Below are positions 21,444-28,795 of a stretch of DNA of 64,000 bases, in pieces (the first letter of the stretch is position 1; each line of letters opens with the position of its first letter). Position numbers and translations under genes: made by a program. Origin of the DNA: Phycisphaerae bacterium. Its GTDB lineage: Bacteria; Planctomycetota; Phycisphaerae; UBA1845. Where the stretch lies: NCBI GenBank assembly GCA_029260165.1, contig JAJDDT010000050.1, positions 1 through 64,000 of the forward strand. Reading direction: 5' to 3'. The notes under the pieces were generated by a model, which worked only from the letters and a program-made list of their open reading frames with translations, was not told the origin of the DNA and did not search any database.

Positions 21444-22037
21444 TTATAGGAACCGCGAAGCCACCATGATCAGGAAGGTCAGTCCCGCACCCAACATGGC
21501 AGGGCCGACTTTTTTCGGCGAGGCTGCCAAACCCTGTTTCTGAATGAATGGCTGGATGACCGAATCGCTGCTGAGGTAGCGGACAGCCACTCCGCAGACG
21601 ATCACCATTGGCGACAGAATCATCAGGTTGATGTTGTGCAGGCCAGCCACATGTCCGATAATACCGAACCCCGCGATCATTCCAAACGTGTACAGCAGCG
21701 TCGTGCCGGCCCACCAACCCCACAACTGAAACCCAAACAAGCCAATGGCTGCCACAACCAGGACAATCGACGGGAGCAAACCCGCGGCAATGGAAGCGAT
21801 GGAGCCTTGAAAGACGGTTGACGCGCCAGGAGCGATGATAGCGCCCGCAGCCAGAATCAGCAGGAAAACCGCACTGATCTGCACACCAGCGGTGTTGGCT
21901 GTTTCGGCCTTTCGGACGACAAACGGCTCGGGTGCGATCTGGGGGCTGGCATCTGACGAGCCAACCGATGCGCGCGGCGGACCGGAAAGGTGCCGGGCTT
22001 GTTTCGACGTATCCTGGATATCTTGTTTGGTGGTCAT
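21444..22037 (-). CDS. Hypothetical membrane protein
   Basis: Multiple hydrophobic segments. Confidence 0.65.
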   Translation of the reverse strand: MTTKQDIQDTSKQARHLSGPPRASVGSSDASPQIAPEPFVVRKAETANTAGVQISAVFLLILAAGAIIAPGASTVFQGSIASIAAGLLPSIVLVVAAIGLFGFQLWGWWAGTTLLYTFGMIAGFGIIGHVAGLHNINLMILSPMVIVCGVAVRYLSSDSVIQPFIQKQGLAASPKKVGPAMLGAGLTFLIMVASRFL

Positions 22038-22089
22038 ACGCAGAATATATCGGTTGGGGAGGACTGCGAATCAAGTTTGGCGCGGTCAT

Positions 22090-22944
22090 TCAGGCAATCG
22101 ATGCGAGGGGTCTGATAAGCCTGGCCAACTCGGCTGTCGAGAAGGGCTTTTTCAGATCAAACGGCAGGAAAACGCCGTGATTGTGGTCACTGGCCAGGAT
22201 AATCAGCTTGTCGTGTCGCACTTCAAATCCGGTCTCCTGCGGTTGATGCCCGCAGATGAATGTCCCGACGTCGAACGTGTCCGCCAGAAATTGCAGTGTC
22301 TCTTTGCTCTGGTTTCGGCCCCAGACGAGCGTGTAGGCGCTCCCGCCATCGTGGAGATCGATTGGTTCGGGGATGCGGTCGACGACGGTGGGGTCGAATT
22401 GGGGCAGGTCGCGATTGCCGGGCAGCGAGTGCGAGATCATGATTCGATTGGCGGTCTTGCCAGCCAGGGGCAGCGAGGCGAGGTAGTCGCAGATGGCTTC
22501 GAGCACCTTTGCGGAGTCATACCCGTAGGATTCGGCTAAACCGCGCTCGAAATCGTAGGTCACGACACGCCCGCCCTTGCAGATTTCCTTGCCGGTTAAT
22601 TGCGATAGTTCGTGGTTGCTCTGGAGGAAATGAACCTGGTCGGGGAACTCGATTTTCCATCGGACTGCGTCGAGGAGCACCTTGTGAGAATAATCCGGGA
22701 TGAGCGGTGCGTCGGGTTCGGCGTGGATGATTTCGTGCAGGATGACGTGTCGTGCGGGGGCGTGGTCGAGGTCGCAGTATTTTTTGAGTCGATCGAAATT
22801 GCGATCGTGCCCGTGCAGGTCGCCGGTCATGACGAGCTGCCCGTAGTCGGGGAAAATGAGCAGAGAGCCGTCGCGCAGGGGGTCCTCGCGGTTCAGGGCG
22901 GCTGCCTGTCGAAAAATGTCTGCGGCTGCGGAGGCGTCAATCAT
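22090..22944 (-). CDS. Metallophosphatase (calcineurin-like phosphoesterase)
   Basis: VMTGDLHGHDRNFDRL, FLQSNHELSQ, MISHSLPG, FICGHQPQETG. Confidence 0.85.
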   Translation of the reverse strand: MIDASAAADIFRQAAALNREDPLRDGSLLIFPDYGQLVMTGDLHGHDRNFDRLKKYCDLDHAPARHVILHEIIHAEPDAPLIPDYSHKVLLDAVRWKIEFPDQVHFLQSNHELSQLTGKEICKGGRVVTYDFERGLAESYGYDSAKVLEAICDYLASLPLAGKTANRIMISHSLPGNRDLPQFDPTVVDRIPEPIDLHDGGSAYTLVWGRNQSKETLQFLADTFDVGTFICGHQPQETGFEVRHDKLIILASDHNHGVFLPFDLKKPFSTAELARLIRPLASIA

Positions 22945-22957
22945 GGTGGATTTTGGT

Positions 22958-23821
22958 TTAATTTTTCCGGGCCGAGCGTGTAGCATCCTGGGGCAGCTTT
23001 TTGTCGGTGTCCAACCCACCGTTGAGAATATCTTCCGCTACGTTCAGGCGGGAAATCAGTTGGTGCATGTCTTTCGGTCGATTCTGGGGGTTTTCTGTAC
23101 AACAGTCCATCACAAGTGCGGACAAGGTGGCTGGTATCTCCTCGTTTATCTCCTTCGGTGTTCGTTTCAACCCCTTGATTGTATTCGATTCCGAGTGCCC
23201 CTGCATGTCCGTCGGAAAAGTGTGGCCTGTCAGGACCCAGTACATAGTTGCGCCGAGATTGAAGACGTCGGTTCGCTCGTCGAGGGGCATCTTGCGGACC
23301 TGTTCGGGTGCGATGTAGTCCGGGGTTCCCTGGATGCGGTCCTTTTTATGGCCTATGGGGCAGCTTTGGCCGAAATCGATGATTTTGACGGCGTCACCGT
23401 CGATGAGAATGTTGTTTGGTTTGATATCGGCGTGGACGAATCCCGCCTTGTGCAAGCTGTGCAGCGCCTCGGCGATTTTTTTGAACAGCGCGATGGACCT
23501 GGGCAACTGCTCGGGCCTGATGTCATCGAGTGTTTGGCCTGTGACGTATTCCATCAGTATCAGCAGTTCGCGGGTTTTGAACCATTTTCGCGTACGTTGG
23601 ATGTCGAGACTCCTGCGCAGGGACGGGTGGTCGATTTGGCTGCTGACGGCGAATTCGTTTTCCGCCTGCTCGATGAATCGGTCGTCGTCGGGTCCGTTGC
23701 GAACGACGCGTTTGAGGGCGAAGGAGTCTCCGGATTTATCGCAGACGACGCGGGAGATGGTTGAGCGCGCACCGACGCCGATCTGCGAGATGGTACGATA
23801 CCCTGGCCAAGACGTCGGCAT
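22958..23821 (-). CDS. Serine/threonine protein kinase
   Basis: GFVHADIKPNNILIDGDAVKIIDFGQSC; GTPDYIAPEQ; DERTDVFNLGATMYWVLTG. Confidence 0.93.
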   Translation of the reverse strand: MPTSWPGYRTISQIGVGARSTISRVVCDKSGDSFALKRVVRNGPDDDRFIEQAENEFAVSSQIDHPSLRRSLDIQRTRKWFKTRELLILMEYVTGQTLDDIRPEQLPRSIALFKKIAEALHSLHKAGFVHADIKPNNILIDGDAVKIIDFGQSCPIGHKKDRIQGTPDYIAPEQVRKMPLDERTDVFNLGATMYWVLTGHTFPTDMQGHSESNTIKGLKRTPKEINEEIPATLSALVMDCCTENPQNRPKDMHQLISRLNVAEDILNGGLDTDKKLPQDATRSARKN

Positions 23822-24018
23822 GGTTTTCTACATTCCTTTCCAGGGATTCCGGAGCCGTCGAGCGAAGCCCCGAGTATAATCAGTTTCGTTCAGGCTGTCA
23901 GGCGTCGTCTTCTCTGGCAGAAGGCGTCGTCTTTGTTTACCCTTGGGGAGCGTGTGTCTCACCGGACAGCCGTGTCCGGTCACGTCGCGGCGTTTCAGGT
24001 TATTGAAAGGGGAACCCG

Positions 24019-24765
24019 ATGGGAGAACTGATCGACAGGGTATCGCTGATCACCGGCGGATCGCGTGGGATTGGCAGGGCGTGCTGTTTTGCGCTGGCGT
24101 CGGACAAGAGCAATATCGCACTGAACTACAACAAGTCATCCGGAGCGGCTGACAAGGCAGTGGCAGAGTTGGAAGGCAAGGGGGTTCGCGCGAAGGCTTA
24201 TCAGGCGGACGTCTCGAACGCGGAGCAGACCAAGCGGATGATGGACCAGATTCTCGATGATTTCGGTCGGGTCGACGTGATCGTCAACAATGCGGGGATC
24301 ACACGGGATCGGTCGTTCATGAAGATGACGGTTGATCAATGGCATCAGGTTTTGCTGGTGAACCTCGACGGTCCGTTCAATGTGACGAGTGGGTTGTTGC
24401 CGCAGATGGTTGAGCGTGGTTGGGGTCGGATTATCAACATTACGTCGATCGTTGCGCAGATGGGTAATTTCGGGCAGTCGAATTATGCGGTGGCTAAGGG
24501 CGGCATGATCGCGTTTACGAAATCGCTTGCGCGGGAAGTCGCGGTCAAGGGCGTGACGGTTAATGCGGTCGCACCGGGGTTTATCGAGACGGATATGACG
24601 GCTGCCGTTCCTGAGAAGGTGTTGGATACGGTTCGCCAAATGACGCCGATGGGTCGATTGGGTCGTCCGGAAGAGGTGGCGAGGGCGGTTCGGTTCCTGG
24701 CTGCTCCGCAGGCGTCGTTCATCACCGGACAGGTGGTGAATATCAACGGCGGGATGTACATGTGA
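24019..24765 (+). CDS. SDR family 3-oxoacyl-ACP/acetoacetyl-CoA reductase (FabG/PhaB-like)
   Basis: SLITGGSRGIGRACC, VNNAGITRD, SNYAVAKGGMIAFTKSLA, GFIETDMT. Confidence 0.93.
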   Translation: MGELIDRVSLITGGSRGIGRACCFALASDKSNIALNYNKSSGAADKAVAELEGKGVRAKAYQADVSNAEQTKRMMDQILDDFGRVDVIVNNAGITRDRSFMKMTVDQWHQVLLVNLDGPFNVTSGLLPQMVERGWGRIINITSIVAQMGNFGQSNYAVAKGGMIAFTKSLAREVAVKGVTVNAVAPGFIETDMTAAVPEKVLDTVRQMTPMGRLGRPEEVARAVRFLAAPQASFITGQVVNINGGMYM

Positions 24766-24790
24766 CTCGTGGAAACCGGAGTTTTTTCGC

Positions 24791-26506
24791 ATGAATCGAA
24801 CGATTTTGTTGGTTTTGGTTTTGGGGAGTTTTGGATACGCCAATGCGCGGGTCGAGCAATCCGGAGAACGTTTGCAGTCGCTGAGCCGACGGTATCTGGA
24901 GGCGTACTGGGCGTTTTATCCGTTTCGCGCGGTCCACGCCGGGCTTCATGTTTACGACGGGGTGATTCCGGACCGGGCTGAACCGTCGATACAGCGGTGG
25001 ATCCGATACAATCGCGGGGTATTGGCGGAGCTGGATTCGATTGGATCGTCCGGGCTTGATGCTGAGCGGCGAATCGACTGGTCGATTTTGCATCACACCG
25101 CAGCCAACGAGGTTTTTGTCCTTGATGAGCTTCGTGATTATCGACTGAAACCGACGACGTATGATATTGGCTGGGGCGTGTTAGCGTTGATCCGCCGCGA
25201 CTACGCGCCGTTGTCCGAGCGCATGCGGTCTGCGACGGCACTTCTGTCGCAGGTGCCGGAATATCTGAGACAGGGGGAAGCGAACCTCGATGAACACCTC
25301 CCGTCGGTCTTCGTGCAAGTCTCGCTCAAGTCCCTGCGCGGGACGGCGGACTTTGTTCGTGATGACGTGGCTGGCGCGTTCGCGGGGGTGGAGGATCGGG
25401 AGGCGCAGATTCGCCTGAAAACAGCGAGCAAGGCGGCGAGTGAGGCTATTCATGCGTTTGCAGATCACCTTGAGACAGAGAAGCTGCCAAACGCGCGGGA
25501 TGACTTCGCGATCGGTGAAAAAGCGTTTCGCAACATCGTCAGGTTAACCGAGGGTTTGGATATTCCGCTGGCCAGGCTTCGGGAAATCGGTGAGACGGAC
25601 CTGCAACGGAATCTCGCGCGTGCCCGGGAGATCACGAAGGCCAGATTCCCGGGCAGGACCGTGGCGGATGTTATGAAGATGATGTCGCAGGAGGTCTACA
25701 CGGCTGACACGTTGATTCCGTCAATCGCAAGGGAGGCGGAGTCTGTTCGGCAATTCTGCATTGATCGCGACATCATCACGATTCCGTCGGAGGTTCGCGC
25801 GCTGATCACGGAGACGCCGAAATTCGCTCGGTGGGCGACAGCGATGATGAGCACACCCGGTCCGTTCGAACAGAATGCGACCGAGGCGTATTACGACGTC
25901 ACCCCGGTTGATCCGACGTGGTCGCCGAAGGAGCAGGCGGAGTGGCTGGAGAATTTTAACAAGTCGGTCTCGTTGAACGTGACGGTGCACGAAGCGTACC
26001 CGGGGCATTATGTTCAATTTCTGCATTCGAATCGTGCGCGAAGCGATCTTCAGAAGGCGTTTACGAGTTACGCAGCCGTCGAGGGGTGGGCACACTATGC
26101 CGAGCAGATGATGGTTGAGGAGGGTTTTCAGGCGGATTCACCGCTCTACGAACTGGGGCAGCTTCAGGACGCGCTGCTTCGCAATTGCCGGTTTCTTTGC
26201 GCGATTGGGATGCACACCGACGGGATGACGGTGGCTGATGCGACGACGTTTTTCATGAAGAATTCGTTTCTGGGTGAACTGCCATCGAGACTTGAGGCGG
26301 AACGGGGGACGTTTGATCCGGGTTATTTCAAGTATACGTTGGGCAAGTTGCAAATCCTCGGTCTTCGCGAAGACTACCGCAGGAAGAAAGGCGCGAAGTA
26401 TTCACTTCGCGAATTTCACGACACGTTGCTGTCTCGCGGGATGCCGCCGGTCGAGGTCATTCGGGGATACATGCTGGGCCCCGGGGCTGGTCCGAGCCTG
26501 AAATAG
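24791..26506 (+). CDS. DUF885 family secreted protein
   Basis: HEAYPGHYVQFLHSN and ...SYAAVEGWAHYAEQMMVEEG metallopeptidase-like motifs. Confidence 0.88.
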   Translation: MNRTILLVLVLGSFGYANARVEQSGERLQSLSRRYLEAYWAFYPFRAVHAGLHVYDGVIPDRAEPSIQRWIRYNRGVLAELDSIGSSGLDAERRIDWSILHHTAANEVFVLDELRDYRLKPTTYDIGWGVLALIRRDYAPLSERMRSATALLSQVPEYLRQGEANLDEHLPSVFVQVSLKSLRGTADFVRDDVAGAFAGVEDREAQIRLKTASKAASEAIHAFADHLETEKLPNARDDFAIGEKAFRNIVRLTEGLDIPLARLREIGETDLQRNLARAREITKARFPGRTVADVMKMMSQEVYTADTLIPSIAREAESVRQFCIDRDIITIPSEVRALITETPKFARWATAMMSTPGPFEQNATEAYYDVTPVDPTWSPKEQAEWLENFNKSVSLNVTVHEAYPGHYVQFLHSNRARSDLQKAFTSYAAVEGWAHYAEQMMVEEGFQADSPLYELGQLQDALLRNCRFLCAIGMHTDGMTVADATTFFMKNSFLGELPSRLEAERGTFDPGYFKYTLGKLQILGLREDYRRKKGAKYSLREFHDTLLSRGMPPVEVIRGYMLGPGAGPSLK

Positions 26507-26661
26507 GCGCGTTTGTCGGAGTCCGTCACAAACGCGACGATCCGACGGGCACGGTCACATCGCGCCTTTGCATATGTATGTTCTGCAGCGTCGCCCCACA
26601 TGGACGGGGTGGCCGGCGGTCCCGGTCGACCATGCACCGGCGGTACGCGTGCCCTGCGCGC

Positions 26662-26706
26662 AAAAACCCCGCGGCGGCCCCGGTCGCGAAACAGCTCGCG
26701 GGGTTC
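26662..26706 (-). terminator. Intrinsic terminator of the mini-CRISPR RNA
   Basis: Minus strand AACCCCGCG...CGCGGGGTTTTT. Confidence 0.75.
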
Positions 26707-26832
26707 CGCAGGGTCAATGGGGCCACGACCCGAAGGCCGTGGAAATTGTCTCTCTCGCGAGAGATGCATACCGACCAAGACAATCCTTCAATGGGGCTCC
26801 TTGATGGAGAAAAGGGGACTTTCTTGGCTCTT
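26662..26832 (-). ncRNA. Putative crRNA-like regulatory RNA (CreR/CreA-like mini-CRISPR), about 170 nt
   Basis: Minus strand: pseudo-repeat 26785-26820, 38-nt spacer-like 26747-26784, pseudo-repeat 26711-26746 (27/36 identical to the array repeat, stem kept with a UUCG-type loop), then terminator; promoter TTGACC-N17-TAGAAT just upstream. Confidence 0.75.
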
Positions 26833-26859
26833 GACATAATTCTATCGGCTCCGCAGAAT
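26831..26859 (+). promoter_or_regulatory. Putative sigma70-type promoter reading toward the sigma-like gene/cas operon
   Basis: TTGACA (26831-26836)-N17-CAGAAT (26854-26859). Confidence 0.6.
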
Positions 26860-26867
26860 CCGGTCAA
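26839..26867 (-). promoter_or_regulatory. Putative sigma70-type promoter of the mini-CRISPR RNA
   Basis: Minus strand TTGACC (26867-26862)-N17-TAGAAT (26844-26839). Confidence 0.6.
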
Positions 26868-26880
26868 GACAATATTGTTT

Positions 26881-26898
26881 ATTGTCTTCGTAGGTATG
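26881..26898 (+). promoter_or_regulatory. Putative protospacer-like target of the mini-CRISPR RNA, 5' TTT PAM at 26878-26880
   Basis: ATTGTCTTCGTAGGTATG vs spacer 5' end ATTGTCTTGGTCGGTATG: 16/18 identical, first 8 perfect. Confidence 0.65.
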
Positions 26899-26983
26899 AG
26901 GTCACACGACAAGACGTCAGCCCATACCTATGAGTGAGGTGGCGACGCTCTGCCGCTGCTCTTCCTTGAACGGAGGTATCAAC

Positions 26984-27405
26984 ATGGCGTTTTTTCGATT
27001 TCCCGCATATGACCGTGACGACCTGAAGCAGGATTTGCAACTCACTCTGCACAAACAGGTATTTCCGGTTCCACTTCAAGCCTCGATTACACAATCACTC
27101 GCCGCAAGTTAAAAGATATTACCAAGCGAGAGAAGAAACGACGACACCTGCCGCTTGACTTCTACATCGAACCGTGCCCCCCGAACCATCAACGCCTATA
27201 CGACGACGAATCGGTACACGAAGCGATAAAACTACTCCCGTCATGTGACAAGGATATCCTGCACCTCAAATACTTCGCGGATATGTCAATCCACGAAATT
27301 GCGGAACGACTCGGTCTCACACGGAGCGCAGTGCGCAAGCGAGTCTCTCGTGTCGTTCAAAAACTGGGTAAGTCGCTCGATCCGCCGTTTGGCTACGCCG
27401 CGTGA
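26984..27405 (+). pseudogene. Frameshifted sigma-70/ECF-like factor (or a 42-aa ORF followed by a sigma region-4 remnant)
   Basis: SD GGAGGT 26972-26977 then ATG 26984 MAFFRFPAYDRDDLKQDLQLTLHKQ... (stops after 42 aa). Another frame continues SLDYTITRRKLKDITKREKKRR...DKDILHLKYFADMSIHEIAERLGLTRSAVRKRVSRVVQKLGKSL to TGA 27405 with no ATG until 27283. Confidence 0.6.
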
Positions 27406-27431
27406 ACGATGGTACGCGAGAAATACGGCAA

Positions 27432-27468
27432 TCCGCCATTGGTTTTCTTTTGGCGGGGCTTTTTGTTT
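27432..27468 (+). terminator. Putative intrinsic terminator between sigma-like gene and csb1
   Basis: CCGCCA-N12-TGGCGG followed by GGCTTTTTGTTT. Confidence 0.55.
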
Positions 27469-27577
27469 ATCGAAGTTCGGGTTATGTTCGGATCGTTTTC
27501 CTGTCATTTCCCCGGCGGACTGGATTGACCGACGTCGGGTACACAAAGGCGTATTCCACGCGAAAGGAGAAAAAAAC

Positions 27578-28795
27578 ATGTCCAATCAGTTAACACTGGA
27601 CGTTCTCAAGAAGGCTGTCACGGGTTCAGCCGCGGCGTTTCGTTGTTTAACGGAGTATCAGCCTGCGGGGGGTCCGGGGGACAAGGTTTTCCCACCGACG
27701 TACGAAGGCGGGAAGTATGCGACGGAGAAGCGGAGGCTGGAAAAGGAATCCGAGCCTGTCGATTGCGTGCTGCTCGATTCGGTGCAGTCGCAGGCGAATC
27801 GTATGGAGGAGGCGTTGCGCGACGCGTGGGATCGGGAGCAGATTCCGCTGCCGGTCATCTCGGTTGATTTTGGTGGCAACGATCTGGCGAAATCGCTGCG
27901 CGTCACGAGTTTGGATGCGCCGCATCGCATTGCCGACGCGATCCTGCGCGACAGCCTGCTGAACGGAAAGGCGTTCCGGGAATCGGACAAAGGGAAGCAA
28001 CTGGATCATCTCGACAACCGCCATGCGACGGCGTTGTTCGAACTGTGTCCGACGGCGCTCGTTTTCGGCATGTGGGACTCGACGGGGCCGCGCGGTGGTT
28101 TGGGAGCCAAGTTCGCGCGGGCGATGGTGTCGGAGATCGTGGGGATCAACGCCGTTGCAGGTGTCAAAACGAGCAGCAGGATTGATCCTGCTGAAATCAG
28201 ACGCGATGCCGGACCGCTGTATGTTGCAAAAGAAGGTGGGTGGACGCTGGAAGAAGAAGATGCGAAACGTGAGAAGTCCGGTCCGATCAAGCTTGGCAAA
28301 GACGGGAAACCTTCTGAAGCTAATCATGGGAACATTCCACCGTCGATTGGTGACGGTGGGGTGACCATCGTCAAGGCCGTTCAAACGACGGTGCTTTCGC
28401 TGCCTGCGTTGCGGCGGTTGCGGTTTCCAATCAATGAAAAGCGCGATCCCAGGGTGGACGATGCCGCGCGGACGGTGTTGGCGGCGCTTGGGTTGTGTGC
28501 GGCTACGTTGTTTCAGGAGCAGGGATGCGACCTGCGCTCGCGGTGCCAACTGGTTCCGGTCGATGCGTTCGGATGGGAGTTGATCGGCAAGCCCGGTGAG
28601 GATGTGAAGATTCTTGAGATTACCGCTGAGACGGCGGTCAGTGTGTACAAGTCCGCCGTCAAAGAGGCTGCCAAGGTGAAGCTGCCGTGGATGGAAGACG
28701 TGTTGGAACTGACGCCTTCACCGGAACTGGTGGAGCTGGTCAGGAGGAGTCAGAACCTTGCTGCGGGCGTGGGTGCCGAGGAAGGGGGCGAGTGA
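27578..28795 (+). CDS. csb1: Type I-G (I-U) CRISPR-associated protein Csb1 (Cas7, GSU0053 family)
   Basis: Gene context plus sequence (LTLDVLKKAVTGSAAAFRCLTEYQPAGGPGDKVFPPTY...ALFELCPTALVFGMWDSTGPRGGLGAKFARAMVSEIVG); RBS AAAGGAG; start 27578. Confidence 0.92.
   Translation: MSNQLTLDVLKKAVTGSAAAFRCLTEYQPAGGPGDKVFPPTYEGGKYATEKRRLEKESEPVDCVLLDSVQSQANRMEEALRDAWDREQIPLPVISVDFGGNDLAKSLRVTSLDAPHRIADAILRDSLLNGKAFRESDKGKQLDHLDNRHATALFELCPTALVFGMWDSTGPRGGLGAKFARAMVSEIVGINAVAGVKTSSRIDPAEIRRDAGPLYVAKEGGWTLEEEDAKREKSGPIKLGKDGKPSEANHGNIPPSIGDGGVTIVKAVQTTVLSLPALRRLRFPINEKRDPRVDDAARTVLAALGLCAATLFQEQGCDLRSRCQLVPVDAFGWELIGKPGEDVKILEITAETAVSVYKSAVKEAAKVKLPWMEDVLELTPSPELVELVRRSQNLAAGVGAEEGGE

Noticed and set aside
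26508-26535. CGCGTTTGT...ACAAACGCG hairpin after the DUF885 gene as a third pseudo-repeat
   Set aside because: No similarity to the CRISPR repeat (no CCCCATTGA handle); probably just a 3' hairpin of the upstream gene.
26416-26937. Several overlapping ORFs (26416-26778 -, 26513-26839 +, 26526-26912 -, 26578-26937 +) in the mini-CRISPR region
   Set aside because: Mutually overlapping, no family resemblance, and they run through the structured mini-CRISPR/terminator; better explained as non-coding.
27245-27577. N-terminal extension of the csb1 ORF (27245-27577)
   Set aside because: Overlaps the sigma-like frame and the terminator; csb1 has a good RBS and ATG at 27578.
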